Below, piece after piece: positions 11,945-25,206 of a DNA stretch of 64,000 bases. Positions within the stretch are counted from its first letter, which is position 1. Every line of letters begins with the position of its first letter. The notes beneath the pieces were generated by a model. That model was not told where the DNA came from, made no database searches, and worked only from the letters and a program-made list of their open reading frames with translations. The translations under genes were made by a program, and so were the position numbers. This stretch comes from Clavelina lepadiformis. Taxonomy: Eukaryota; Chordata; Ascidiacea; Aplousobranchia; Clavelinidae. Location of the stretch: the NCBI RefSeq assembly GCF_947623445.1, contig NC_135245.1, forward strand, positions 19,661,501 to 19,725,500, read 5' to 3'.

Positions 11945-13560
11945 GCTTCACATTTTCATCGCATTCACCGAATTGATTCGAGTTTTTTGCAAACTTCGTT
12001 CAACAAGGAGATATTTGCCAAGTTTGAAAAGTGCACCTACTGCATTTATTGGCATTTTGTACTTAGAAGTTTCAAACAAGCATTTTAAGCCTGAAAATGG
12101 CTGTCAATAAACAACAGAAGAAAGTGATTAAACCTAATACAGCAGGGGACTCAGAAGCAGAAACTTTCCAGGCGTTATTTTTTATTGCATGACGTAATAT
12201 TATGATTTATGACACATACCTATAGCCTATAGGTATAATCTAATGCCTTGTTTTTAATCAAAAATACCGGTAGTCTGTATTACTCAATATATTTAACTAA
12301 TAACCACTACCAATATATTTCTCAGCAGGTGTTTTTACTTTTATTACTTTTGTCTGACATTGGAACCTTTTTTGTGGAAAATAATTTTCCAGACTTTGTA
12401 AAAAAATACTTTTTTCAAACGTTTACAGCATTCGAGTTATAACAAAAATTCAAGAAATGACCGAAGTGTCATCGTCTTTCTATAAAGTACTTTCTTAAAA
12501 ATTTTTATGCATTTTTGAATTTAAAATCCTCAAGTTGCTCAACTAAAACCAAAACTATTTTATAACTCTTTATACCGTGATAACTAAACCTCATAGTTTC
12601 GTCGTTCTACGGGACGATTTACTGAATTGAACGGTTTAGCATCAGATGCTATACACAAGCGACATCAATTGAATGGACTCCTTCGCATTGAATACGGATT
12701 CGGTTACAACGGATTTTGGTTCTACAGCAAGCTAACATAAGAAGTTGATGACGTCTTTACTTTATAATTGAAGGAACCTATCGCAAGGCGAGCGTAGGGA
12801 TCTTAGACTTGAAGAGAAAACGCAGAAGTCGAAGCCCTGTAAGCATTGAGCAGAGGAACGCAATTTGCTTGTAAAAACAGAAGCATATCTCCACAAATAA
12901 CAATAATAACATCTTACATGGCTCTTAAGCCAAATGGTACGATTTTTTGTAGGCTTATTAAAATGTGACACGACTTTTTGATACAATAGATCTAGGCTTG
13001 AATATGACCTTGCAAATATTTGATAAAGAAGTAAAACGTTGATGTGTGTTAATGTCATTACTTGTAGCACATGTATTTGATCTCTTACGGCCATTGAGGT
13101 CAAGCACCTTCGACCTCGAGTTTTATAACGGCGGTGCCACTGAGTATCGTACATCGGCCGAATTATTGCGAGACCCCGCTCTAATTGTAATATAATGTAT
13201 TGTTCACGTAATTCGTCGTCGTCGTAATTCGTAATAAAACGTCAGGTAACGTAAGGTAAGAACGAACAGAGAGAGCCGCGCTCCAGCACTTCTTATGTCG
13301 AATGACGTTTTCGATCGGTCTCACGCTAAGGGCTGGCTTGCGCCATGTGCACTGGAGCATAGAATTAATTGTCCATAGACATTACACTAACCACACCGCA
13401 ATGAAGCGGATAAAGCGAGCGTTCCCGATTTTATAACTTTCCGTTTATCCTATTTTTTTGTTTTCGATTCTTTGTCAGCTATAACCATCGCAATATTATA
13501 AATATCGGTAATAAGGTATGAAGCTAAGCAATAATTATTATCGATAATACAATAATAGTA
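11945..13560. other. Intergenic, no gene recognised
   Basis: AT-rich sequence upstream of GT31 copy 2. The stretch at 13140-13440 is richer in G+C than its surroundings and carries several CGT/ACG-rich words, so it may be a fragment of an unrelated insertion. A 130-residue open frame on the minus strand (12762-13154) has no family likeness. Confidence 0.35.
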
Positions 13561-13569
13561 ATAATTCAC

Positions 13570-14890
13570 TGGTCAACAGCCAATTTTAAACGGAGATGCG
13601 ATTAGGTGATTCTAGAAGGGTTTTTGACGCTGATTCCGAAAATGCCCTTATTTTGTTTCTAGCACATCAGGTTATCGAGATATTTGCATTTTAAATGTTT
13701 AGTTGTTATCCTATAACAGCCTATTATAGGGAGAATCTTTTGCCAACCTTTTGCAAAATAAGTGGTATATTGAGCGGTTAATTCCACATGTAGATAGTGC
13801 TTATAGCACTGCAGCAGTAAAATTTAAAATAAACTGCTTGGTTTTCACAATGTTTGATAATGGCAGATTTTAATCAATATCGTAGTAACGTATACTGTTC
13901 AATAGATTTATTTTGCCATATTTTGATCGACTGTTATTCTGCCTTTGTTATGTCAAGAAAGTGCAAGATCAATCCCAATCTGATTTGTTATATTTGTGGC
14001 AGTTTTACAACCAAAGGCAAGCAACGAAGTATCACTTCAGATATCAAAAAATGTACAAGTTGTAATTTGGCTGCCCATTAGGAGACCAAGACAAAAAGTG
14101 GGCACCACATCAAATATGTAGGCTACAGCTTGTTCAACTGGTTTACACAATTGGCTACACAAACGAACGTCATCGATGCCTTTTGCTATTCCCATGATAT
14201 GGCGAGAACCAAAAGACCACATTCAGGACTGTTATTTTTGCCTCGTCAATGTAAAAGAGTTTTCTTCAAAAACTAAAAGTAAAATTGCATATCCCAACTT
14301 AGATTCAGCGAGGAGACCTGTCCCACGTGATGCTTCACTTCCTGTTCCGCTTCCTCCTCATGGAGGTCTTGAATCTGTTCATGATGAAGTTGAAGATAGT
14401 GCTGCTGAAGGGAGTTCCACAGATCCCAGTAATTCTGCTGAGTCCGAATACGAACCAGAAGAAAGTTCAATTCTGTTTTCCCAGAAATGTTTAAACGACC
14501 TTATAAAAGATTTGTCTCTTTCCAAACAAAGGTCAGAACTGCTTGAATCGAGTTTAAAAGAAAACAACTTGCTTGAGAAAGATGCATTAATAAGTCAGAA
14601 CGATTTCACTAGGACACTCAAGCTATGGAAGCTCGTTACCAAGGCTTTTGGAATGAGGGAATGATGGGGGACTACTGCTGGATGTTATATCGTGATGACC
14701 CCAGTCATGTGTACAAAAGAAAGTCATATGCTAAACATTTTTAAGTGCCATGTATCATAGCTGTGTAGGCTATTGTTTTTCATGCTTTTTCTGAAAACAC
14801 GGATTCGACGATATCCTGAAAACGTGATGAGCTGAAGAAAAACCTATGGCAGATTCGGAATCAGAGCAAAAAATACATCTCAAATAATAT
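13570..14890 (+). mobile_element. Internally deleted transposon of a widespread multicopy family
   Basis: Plus-strand remnants of a long transposon-borne protein that I recognise as repeated in many animal genomes, though I cannot name its superfamily. The N-terminal part (about 13950-14085) has MSRKCKINPN, then CYICG and RSITSDI. It continues at 14176-14560 with DHIQDCYFCLVNVK, an acidic Ser-rich linker and a coiled-coil-like SKQRSELLESSLKEN. The C-terminal end is at 14628-14744 (MEARYQGFWNE, then GDYCWMLYRDDP, ending KSYAKHF). The middle of the protein is absent and the pieces are in different frames, so it is dead. Complementary words CTGATTCCGAA (about 13633) and TTCGGAATCAG (about 14856) near the ends may mark element arms. 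Confidence 0.65.
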
Positions 14891-15622
14891 ACTTGCGTTC
14901 TGGTTTAAAAAAAAGAGAAATTTTGTTGACCTGTGTAATGATACGGTTTCAATGCTCCCTCCCCCCTGTATTCAAGTTGGGTTTAAAATCGATAACGGGG
15001 ATTTCCCTAGCATACTGAATTTTTTTAACGACTAAGATAAATGTCTCTCGAGCTTCATGTTTCTGGTTATTTGTGACAGTTACATCTTTTTTATCCTGAA
15101 TTGCTTTTGAAGCCTGGTTGGCTCCCAGAATTGAATATATTTTGCCTACCAGTTAAATATGGTGACTGTGAATGAAGAGATAAAAATAAAATGTGCAATA
15201 CTATAATACCATAAAAACTTCAGACAACATTGTCACAAGCATGTCTTACGTAGAAAAGTAATCGCCATTGTCAAGAACATAATCTATTAATTTCAATTTC
15301 GCTGTCCAAATAAACAAATCGTCCATTGTAGTCGTTGATACGGAGTTGCTTTTAGATGAATCGAGTTGCAGAAACAATCCATTAGATTGTCCATATTTTT
15401 CGAGATTGACGTTGAGAAGAAAAATTATACAAAGCTAATCATCGCCTGAGTAAGCACTGCGCTTATGTACACTATGAGAATACATTTTGTTTAAGATGCG
15501 TTTCAGCGATTTTTGAGGAGTAAGATAGCAACTTTTTGGCTCCGGCGCTTTTAGCAAAGAGGAAATGTTTGAACTACAACTTTCAAAACATTTCATCCCA
15601 TCCCCATCAATGAAATGAAATG
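14891..15622. other. Intergenic between the transposon relic and the fucosyltransferase
   Basis: No exon seen. The last 200 bases are probably the 3' UTR of the minus-strand fucosyltransferase. Confidence 0.35.
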
Positions 15623-17848
15623 TCAATTTATATCTTCCGTTGAGGAAACACAGTTCTGTTTTTCCTTTAGATAGAAATCACTCACAGAATGATAAGATTT
15701 CTTCTCGTCATTAGAAAGCATCATCTTGCAAAGTCTACTTAAAATAGTGTGGTCGTAAGCTTTTGCAAGTTCCAAAGTCTTCTCATCTGGGTGTTCAACC
15801 CATTCAAAATACTCCCCGTATGCTGTGTCGTTCGAGTCCAGGTAGAGCAGATATTTTGCAAGATCTGCTGGAGTCTTGAAGTCGTCGGTGTGTATGAAGG
15901 AACCGGTAGGAGCAAGTTTTTCGACATCCTCCTTTGATGGTCCCCACACCACTGGAACTCTTCCAGAAGCAATAGCATTGAGCCAAAATTTTTCGGTCAT
16001 GTAATCCTTGCAGTATTGGGCGTTTTCAAATGACAGGTAAAATTTGTAGGCATCCAGGTCATCAGAAGTGAACTTATTAAAATCCTCTTTGTTGTTGAAG
16101 CATCCTCCAAAGCGATCGACAGGCAGACCAGCTTCAACCAAGGCATTGGAATATTTCATCCGTATTTTACTACCGCGCAGCAAACCACAGTTGCTAACAA
16201 CCCAAAGCTAAAAGGTAAAAAAGCGTTGAAACTAAGATTACTTTGTTTAAAGCGTGGGACTAAACGTGCTTTTACGTGCTGACCCAATAGCTAAGCATAA
16301 ATTGGCTTCACTAATAACTGGCTTCACTAATATATTGCACAAACTTGATCAGTTTGAAAGTAATGTTTGACACTGATCGTTAAGTTAGAGCTGGCTTTGT
16401 TAGAAATAAACATTTAAGTTAATTACCGCAACTTTCGTTTTCTTTGCCATTTTGCTATCGACCCATCCTTTTCCTTTTTCTATTATATGGTGAATGAACT
16501 TGGACTGCCCATAAGGAGCAAACACGTCCGAATCTGTCCGGTAAGTCATGGTCCAGTTGATGAAGTGATTGTCGAATTTAGTCATTGCGTGTCGATGCTC
16601 CCCATGGATGACGTAGGATGGACTTTCATGAGAGAAGAAGATAAATATTTGCTCCGGATCTCTTTGAAAAATATACAAGCATGAAAATTTTGTAGCACAA
16701 GGAAAAATATAAAGCTTTTGCTGTATTCAGCTTTTTATCATTCAAAAGGGCTTTTACATACCTATAATATTTCCAAGGCATGGTTTCTTTGTCCAGGTTT
16801 GAGTAGTGGAATACAATAGCGCCAGCTTTAGGAAGCTTACTGCGGTTGTATGTGCCCTTGCAACCTCCAATGTCGCCTTCAGGAAACCCCTCAGTTGGCA
16901 CAGACCATGGATGGTCCCAGAAAAGGATGATTTTCCGGCGGCTGCAAACAATATACGGGTATCGGGTATCGGGTATATGTCACGCTACATTCTTCTTATC
17001 TGGCTCTCCCTGCTTATACAGCTGGCCACATAACCTATCTTGGCTCTTCGAACTCTTAATAAAATTCAATTTCTTCACTGGTGCACAATAAATACTATTC
17101 CTTCTTATAGAAACGTAAACGTAGATTAAAAACCAAATTGCCATCACCACCGCGAAGTTAACCATACTTAAGAAACAAGATAAGAAATTGCGAGACTCGC
17201 CGACAGCGTAACCTGCCTTGGGCAGGAGTTGTATAGGGAAGGGCGTAAACGTGAAAGGTACTTGTACCTGTACTTCCGTGTATCTAATATTTACTAAGAA
17301 AACAAATAAAAGACTCACAAGTGGCGCAAAACTTTGATATTAAACATTACGAAGTCACACATCGTGGGTGACATACCTCTGAATATAAAACTAAAAACAA
17401 ATCAATAGTTCCGTGCTAAACTAATACGCGTATCGGTGTTGGTATTATGCAACGAATTATAAAACGTAAAGTTTCGTTACATGTACATATATTCAGTAGA
17501 TATCCTGTTGGGTTTAATCAAGTTTTTCAACAACGTACACAAGTTTAAAATCTGACCTGGGCATGTTTGTTGCGTATTTCGTCAGCTTTCCGTTGCTGTT
17601 TGATATTTTTCGCATGAACCTGAATCAAAAAGGAAACACTTTATTAAATATTTGTCACCGTATCTGCATGAAAGTTTGTTTTTATGACGTTTTCATACAA
17701 AAAAATCTTGTAAAATGCTTTTGACTTACTCAAACTTCGAGATAGAAATCGTGTTTTGAACTTCTGTGATCCAGATGTATATTGTAGTGATAAGGGCAGA
17801 GGCCACACAGATGAAGAAAAACCTCTTCCATTTCGTACACAAGTGCAT
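15623..17848 (-). CDS. Alpha-1,3-fucosyltransferase (GT10), complete, five exons
   Basis: Transfers fucose from GDP-fucose to glycan GlcNAc in the Golgi. The exons are 17848-17730 (start, type II anchor FFFICVASALITTIYIWI), 17619-17557 (stem), 16941-16762 (RRKIILFWDHPW), 16661-16427 (FFSHESPSY, then FINWTMTYRTDSDVFAPYG) and 16207-15623 (KVALWVVSNCGL across the junction, then the donor site). Phases 2, 2, 2, 0 close exactly, giving 393 residues, normal for the family. The block FENAQYCKDYMTEKFWLNA, then VPVVWGP and FIHTDDF, is the conserved GDP-fucose region. An alternative anchor frame begins at 17165 but would need a 42-base intron, so I prefer the model above. It is nearly identical in its last exon to the plus-strand gene at the window start, in inverted orientation. 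Confidence 0.9.
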
Positions 17849-19108
17849 TGTTTCGCATTAACTTTGCTTACTGTAACACTGCAAGTTTTTACACAACCAG
17901 ATATTACAACCACCTCAATTATAAAACAAAAATCATATACAAGCACAATTTTGCATTCCAAACAAAAATGCCGACTTCTCTCCGTCTATAATCTGCAACA
18001 CAAGGCAATTAAAAGACGCATGAAAAGCTATCAAAGAAATCAATGGGAAGTTAATCGTCCACGTAATGGAAGGCTTTTAGTCTTGAATGATTTTTATCAG
18101 AGATCATCTACAACGGATAACTCAAATATCACGGTTAATGGCTTCAAGCGAAGTTGTTCATACAATTAGTTCAAAACTTTATAAGGAGTTGCAAAATGCT
18201 GCGACGTTCATGAGAAACTTAAATTAAAATGTCAACGTATAAATTAGTCTGAATAATTAAGTAAGAAATTAGTTATAGCGTTTTTTTTGGATTTTGGACA
18301 TCTCACGATAGATGTGATATTTTCAATGAAATCAAACAACGCAATCATGTGCTGCGAGGCAGTCATGCGATGCAATCACGTAATCCTGTTCGGTCCAGGC
18401 TTTTTGTCCTGGGATAAGGACCTCAATGCTGAATTGTTAAGGTTTAGAAAGATAAAGATTTATAAAAAAATCATGAGAAATCTCCCTAACTGGATTCCAA
18501 ATTCCAGTGGCATTAAGATATATCACTGTAAACCGTTTTTTGAACATAATATAAGGGTGTGGTGTTCCAGCAAATCCTGGACCGAATAGGTTAAGCACTG
18601 TACTGTGTGCCTTCTCTAATACACATACACAACCGCATGTAACTTATAAAAAAAGTTTGCATGCTGATTGTATAGTACATTTGAAAACAATAACAAGGAA
18701 ATATTGCAACATTTTTGTTATAGCCAAAGAAGTATGTAAAAAACGTATGTAAAAAACGTCACAAAATAGAAAATATAAATTTTTACAAACATTTTTGGTA
18801 ACGGAAAAAGAAGAGTTGTCCGAATTCAAGCTGTATCCAAATCTATCCGATATGGTTAGTACAAAAAGCAAGCATGTCAGGACGTTGTAACACAGTTAAA
18901 GTAAATATAATCATTTATACTGAACATTACTCAAATCAATTTATGTTCATAATATAAATAACCAAGACAATCTGCATCATCTGCATCTCACTCTTAATCT
19001 GTATGTTTTGTTCAAGTTTTGTTTTCCATGATCACAAACAACATAATGTGCAAAATACTATTTGCTGCCCTGAAAAGTCTGAACAACTGAGTCACAATGG
19101 AACGAGCC
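17849..19108. other. Intergenic with a small inverted-repeat element
   Basis: No host exon recognised. It contains the possible MITE at 18389-18586. The remainder is AT-rich and featureless to me. Confidence 0.4.
18389..18586. mobile_element. Possible small MITE
   Basis: A perfect 11-bp inverted repeat, TTCGGTCCAGG and CCTGGACCGAA, bounds about 200 bases. No clear target duplication is seen, so the element class is unknown and it could be a chance inverted repeat. Confidence 0.35.
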
Positions 19109-20769
19109 TTACCACCGACATAAACTTCTATTTTGCAATTGTTTCAGCGCGTCTTTCCATTCGATAAAATTCACTTCGTATTTGACGGTAGCTCCTCTAC
19201 TCGCGAATCCGCGATAATGCTTCGCGGCGTGCTCCTTCGGCCGAATCAGCATCTCATCTGGCATCCCTATTTTATGACGTAACAATCCCGTAATCCAAAC
19301 GTCGTCGGCATTGTAAAGTAGAGGCCGAGATATCGTGGATAGTTCCCAAAGTTGTTTGATGACGCTGACGCTGGTGGTGTACATGCCACCGAAGCAGAAG
19401 GCAGGCCAATATGGCCAAGGATATTGTTCTTTGGAAACATAGTTTTTATCCGTGGGCGTGCGAATTGGCTCCAGGGACCCGTTCCACCACTTGTAGGTAC
19501 AGATGATGGGAAATTCCGGCCAATCGCCTTTCTTAGCTTGTGTCCTGTACTCATCGATCCATTCTTTCACTTTAAGCATATCAATCCACATGTCGTCATC
19601 TGAAGTGGAGTAGTAAAAGTTTGGTGGAAGATTTTCAGCTGCCCATTTCATTCCGGCCAGAGTTTTCATACCGATAAACCTATACAGAAAAATTAACCAC
19701 CTTTCTCTTTATCGACGTCTTGTTGATATAATTAAACGAACGCCGTGGTATATATCCATAACAATTAACATGGTTTAAAACTCACTGATAATCTTCTGGA
19801 GTGCTCATTTGAAGAATATCGCGATGCAGTCGTATTTCCTCTTGGATTGTGTCCTGCAGCGAACCGTTCGGTTTTCCAATGACGAAAACAGTGTAGAAGT
19901 TGCTCTGATCAATCTTCCCCAAGGACGCCCACGTGCGGCGAAGTAATTTCCGATGTTCTATGTTGCGAGCAGCTGATTTTACAAAAGTCACCATCGCCCA
20001 AGAGGGATCTATATAAGAGTTGAAGAGACAAACACGTCTAACGTCGTTCACACATAAATTACACTAGACTGCTGTCAATAGCATTCGTTGCTTTGGTCGC
20101 TGTTCCTGTTCCCTTCCCAGTCTCTGGTGACTTCCACTCCCAACATGTTGACTGAAGATACATCATCCGCAATATCTACCTTTCTGGGCAATAACAACTT
20201 GACTTTTTTCAATCCAAGCGAAAATTTAAGCCCCATTATTTTCAGGTTGCTGGGGAACAGGAACACACCCCGACTTGGAATTAGTAAGCTCCGATGCTGC
20301 CAAAAATCTTCTGAATATATGTGCACTTGTGAAGTTCTTACAGTCAACGTACAGTACATGTAACTGCCGGTAGCTTTAAGCTTACCTTGATCTCATCTTA
20401 TTAGCCATCGTTGTCAGTATTTGATTAACAACTAGTGGTAAAATTTCCAACTACTGATTACGTCATAATGCGAGTTATGTTTACTGCTGCAAGTATTACC
20501 TTGCTTAGGACGAGGTTAAATAAGATAAACAAAAATAAATAAGATGCTCATATTGTTCGTGCATAAATAGGCCATGTGCAATATGATATAACATTTTACC
20601 CCTGTCTTTGCAAGTGGCATCGTTCATCGTTGTGTAGTGCTTCCTGCTATATTCTATGTTAGGATAAATCAGAAATTCGATGCCATGGTTGTTAGGTATC
20701 AGTGGGGATTGATTTGTTCCAGTCACCTCGTTCAGATTTCTGCCGGTTCTTGAATTTGTATTTTTTTCC
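19109..20769 (-). CDS. Beta-1,3-galactosyltransferase-like (GT31), copy 3
   Basis: Three clear exons of a Golgi GT31 transferase: 20769-20600 (stem, PNNHGIEF), 20008-19786 (PSWAMVTFVKSAARN) and 19679-19109 (catalytic), with the same junction phases as copies 1 and 2. The last exon holds DDDMWIDM, WPEFPIICTYKWWNG, YPWPYWPAFCFGGMY, intact ADDVWITG and a full C-terminus ending LCRW. It differs from the other copies in the stretch EWIDEYRTQAKKGDW. The membrane-anchor exon is not settled. A candidate frame at 20974-20790 has a hydrophobic run (TLIMFVYMILMVC) followed by basic residues, but I see no good phase-2 donor there. Another acceptor for the stem exon at 20748 is possible. The 3' UTR is homologous to that of copy 1. 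Confidence 0.85.
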
Positions 20770-21109
20770 CTGGAAAAAGAATGAATTTTCGAATTTTCAT
20801 GTTAACAGTTACACGTAGGCCGAATGAGCGCTGGCGTTGTGTTTCAACACCACGTTTGCACATTTCCAATAAAATTTCTTTTCGTTTTCTGCAAACCATC
20901 AAAATCATATAAACAAACATAATCAAGGTTTGGCACCCGCTGTGGCACACACTTTCTTTTGCGCACAAAACCACATAAAAAAGTAGTTGTTGAAGATGGT
21001 AAACTCTTTAAGGCGTGTTTGCAGTTTTTAACTTAACCCAACCAGCGTTTTACAAAGCTATACGCCACTTAATAATTAGTTATTCACCAAAATGGTTGTA
21101 ACACCATGT

Positions 21110-21662
21110 TTAACCTTATTTTCACTAGGTGTGGCTTCTCCAGCACACAGTCACAGCAAAACGTGGCGTACAGTTGCATTGTTTGCTGTGGAAACTTGAA
21201 ATTTGGTGACTTTTCCTAAAAAATGTTCAGCTATCTGTCCATATTTGTTTTATAAAGTTGGATTTTGTAATTTTCGAAATATTGTCATATATTCATAATT
21301 TTGCTCTCTCTCCGCATTGAAGCGTATCGTTTTCGTTTACTCATTTACGCACCACTAACTATTCTCTTGCGTTCTCTTCTCGCGGTCAGCTGGTTTTCCG
21401 TACAGCGGGGGCGCGGCGTAACAAGAAAAATTTCTAGAAATGTATTACTTTTAAAAAGATTTAATTTACACTAAATTCACTTTGTTTAGTTTTACAATTA
21501 TGATGTATACAGGAAGCCAGATGTTTTTGCTACTAACCTGTAAAAATCCGATCAGCTTACGACGTAAAGTTTTTGAGTAATTAACGATTGAAAATGTGTG
21601 TGCAGTGTCGGCCACACCTAGTTAAAATAGTAATGTCGCGAGCCCGGTTTGGATAGGGTTAA
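21110..21662 (+). mobile_element. piggyBac-like MITE, copy 1
   Basis: About 550 bases bounded by TTAA. Both ends read inward from TTAACC.TAT to CTAGGTGTGGC, so it has terminal inverted repeats; the left arm is shorter. TTAA target sites and CCC-starting ends are the mark of piggyBac-type elements. There is no coding capacity. Three further copies lie at 25.2, 26.8 and 32.2 kb. Confidence 0.7.
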
Positions 21663-24600
21663 AGATTTGAATATTTTGGTATGCCAAAATGAAAAACAGT
21701 TTACGGACTGCTTGTTCTGATGACATTTTCACTGAGACGATGGCGGCTTTGCAAATTGGCAGGTACCTAGTGGACCAAGATCACATTTTCATTGTTTGTT
21801 TTTACTTTCTGCAGTCCTGTGACGTTTCAGAAATGGCTATTTAAAGAACTGTGATTACACTTCATACAATTAAACTTAACGTTTGGAAAATCGTAAAGTT
21901 GACAAACGCCCGCTGTGTGATTGACTGCTTTTTGTTTGATTTCTAATAAAGCGTGATCTTGTGGAGACTGTATCTAAGATTTGGTGCGACAGAAACTTAA
22001 TCCGTGTCCACTTGTAATTTTTTGGAAAATAGCTAGTCCTTGTTTTGATAAAAAAAACACTCATTTTGCACTGTTCTAAGACTGAGCTACGGATTTCGAA
22101 TGGTGACTATGGGAACTAAAAATGATTTTCTTACGATTTATATGGGTGTCGACTAAAAGCGATTTGTAAACTTAGTTCATATAATATTTCATACGGCAAG
22201 TAATTATACTCTACAAGCGTTTTAAACTTTAATGTCGATTCGGCAGTGGGGTAGAAGGGTAAGTACCGAACAAAGGTGAATCAAGGCAGGATCAAGTAAT
22301 ACAATAACCTAAACAAAGTAAAACCTTTTGACTTATTAAAACAAAAACTTAAAGTTAGTTTTAATTTCGTGTTAATCTAATTACAGGTTTTTTAAACATT
22401 ACGTGAATACTTACTGGACTCTTTCCCGGTTAAAACTTCGCTTTGTAACTTGCCCGCATAAAACTATTCTTAAACCAACATAACACAAGCATGCTGTGAC
22501 GAACATCAAACCAAGATCGAATATTTTTATCCTCATTTTTAACACGCTTCAGCTTGAGTCTAAATAATTACGCTACTTGCCCTAAACGCACAAGTCCTAG
22601 AAACAGAGAAGCTAGTTTGTCTGTTACATTACCCGGTAAATAGGCCAACAAATTCCACATAAAGACGTTACCATTCATTACAGAGAGCTGCGTCCTCTTG
22701 CATGAGCGAGCCTAGGACGGTCGCGTTTGGTCGGCAAAGCGTGCCGGATGCAGGTCGAATTTCTACTCGCTAAATCGACACTCGCTACGCTACGTCAAAC
22801 TACGTCATTAATTTGAACCGAGTAGATGTGACCATTTACTCGTGAAGTCGCTTTGTTCGTTTTTTTATTTGAAAACGAGAGAAATGGGTGAAAAAAATGG
22901 GTTCAACTCGTCAAAGGCGTCATGTAAAAGGGAGTGCTTAACTTATAATCCAAGAGTTAAAGTAATCAGCTTTATTGAGAAGATAACCGGTAAGACACAA
23001 TAATGAATAAAACACAGGCACGTTTATTACATTGTTCATACAATCCTTGTGACGTATTCTTGAGATAGTTATGTAACTGATTAGAAGCTTAGCCTTCCCC
23101 GCATAATTAACTGAGCCCCGATTAAATGTAAACACAATCATGTTCGTCGCCTCGTACAATTAATTTGAAGCAATCGTCGCGCTGATTTGCTACTAGACCT
23201 ACACATACAACTTCTTCATCACTTTATCAGAATGTTACAAAGTAGAATTCAAGCAGAGGCCAACATGTACACTTGGCTGCCCTGGCTTATAGAGCAGAAA
23301 ATTTAGGGTCCAAGCGATTGTCCAAGACTGCGGTAGAATGATCGATAACGATGCTCCTTTGGCTGTCACCGACCAGTCATCAGCAGAAAGTTTGAAGTTT
23401 TTTGTGCTATAGGGTAGGGAGTAAAACCATTCCCTTTCGATTTTTGTAATATCGCCGAAATGTCACTTTTTTCTCGCATCATTGAATCTAATTAATTTCG
23501 AGTCTCGTCAAACTGCTGAATCGTTTGACGTCGGTCCAAAACAATGTTTCACACAGAGTCATGCACCACGAAACTTTTCCAGTATAGCTTAAAGGCCTAG
23601 TGGCGAGCGCTGATTCAATGAGTATAGAATGCAATCTTAATTGCGCTTTGTCAACACCAAGCGGTTAACTTTGTTTGTTGTGCATTGCTGCTTTGTGTTC
23701 TTTGCAACGGCATTATTGCTGAATTTTGGTATGCTAAGCTAATTATAACGTAATTAATAGCCAATCATTAGCCTAGTATAAGTCATGCAACTACCACGGA
23801 ATATTCTACAATCAAGTTAGATAAAAAGGCTAATGTAATTACGTAATAACTCATTTAGAAGAAATTTGGAAGTTTGGTTATGCACCTTTTCGATGCTTGC
23901 TTCTTCCCTATTCTAATGTGCTATTTGGTACGAGTCATTCGTTGAAGTTCAGTTGTGTCGTTCAGTCGCCATTTATAAGGCATATTATGTTCAATATAAT
24001 ATGTTACTCAGACACTATTGTTGTGATATGTTACTTGCGCTTCACATGGCTTTAATATTTATGTTGGGTAATGTTTATCATTTTTCGCTACAGCGATTTC
24101 AGTGTTTTGTTTAGTGACTGCGTTACAGCGGTCAAACATTCATTCGGTCACAGCGTCTTGTGACAAGCGTACGTACTGCTTTCAGTTTTAGCTTTACCTA
24201 TACAGCTGCCTCAGTTAAGCTTTAGTTGCTACGCCTTTCGTTGTGTAGGCGTTTGTCATAAATGAATTTTAGTACGTTAACCTATGATGCTGGGGAAAAA
24301 CCTGAGGAAGACGTTTCATTTGATGTGCAAAATCATACAGCTTATAGCAATATTCAGACCAGCAGCAATGTTTACCCATGTTGGAATGCAGAGCCGTAAA
24401 ACTATAATGCGAACAGTAAGACCTATTAGAAACCATGCGATCAACTTGTTTGTTTACATCAAATCTCTTTCTCCCTGCTGCATTTGAACGCTCTGAGTTA
24501 ACTAGTTAACTCTTACAAATCTCGTGCAATGCGGATCATTGCCGCTTATGTCACGGATAGTGTATGGAGTTTTCAAACAGCACTGTTCCATCAAGTGTGT

Positions 24601-24985
24601 TTCAGTTTGTATATTAGACGTGTTATCATTAAAATTAGGTGGCTAAAAGGAAGTTAAATAAAACAAGTCAAAGCAATTTACGGCATTATCGGAGTTGATG
24701 TTTGAAAAAGGAACCGCGCGATGAGGCTTCTTCCTGTCGTCCTATGCCCACCTCCGCATCTAAACAGCAATTGGATAGTAATAGACCCCCCCCCCCCTCC
24801 CCACAGAACTCAGCATGATGGGAATAGTTTTTAGAATAGAGTGGAGACAAAAGAGTTGCTGCCTGCTAAGTGTAGGATTGGCTTTCAAAGGGTTTGAAAT
24901 CTAAAGCTTGCAGTTCAGTTCAGTCATCAATAACGTAAATACAATAAATACAGCCACTTCCGGGAAATAAGCTGCATTTCCGTGA
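21663..24985. other. Gene desert of about 3.3 kb
   Basis: AT-rich with no exon, RNA gene or recognised repeat on either strand. A short run of 14 C residues interrupts it near 24790. The missing 5' exons of the Fringe-like gene at 30.8 kb could in principle lie in or before this region, but I did not find them. Confidence 0.35.
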
Positions 24986-25206
24986 CGCGACACCTGATCG
25001 AAAGACACTTTATCGAACGACACTTAATCGAACGACAGTTTATCGAAAGACACTTAATCGAACGACACCTGATCGAAACGACACCTGATCGAAACGACAC
25101 CTGATCGAAACGACAGTTGATCGAACGACACTTTATCGAACCGACAGTTGATCAAACGACACTTTATCGAAACGACAGCTGATCAAAGCGACAGTTGATC
25201 GAATCG
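24986..25206. repeat. Tandem subterminal repeats of the Mutator-like element, detached array
   Basis: About 15 degenerate copies of a roughly 15-base unit of the form CGACA-CTTTATCGAA or CGACA-GTTGATCGAA. The same unit makes up the ends of the element at 25723-28425, so this is a stray end of the same family, followed directly by a MITE. Confidence 0.7.

Noticed and set aside
12762-13154. 130-residue open frame on the minus strand
   Set aside because: Low-quality composition, no family likeness, no splice context; probably chance.
16984-17165. Alternative first exon of the fucosyltransferase (hydrophobic MVNFAVVMAIWFLIYVYV)
   Set aside because: It would need a 42-base intron ending in a microsatellite. 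The two exons at 17730-17848 and 17557-17619 give a better anchor, normal introns and exact phases.
24986-25206. CRISPR-like array
   Set aside because: The units are contiguous without unique spacers, and the context is an animal DNA transposon.
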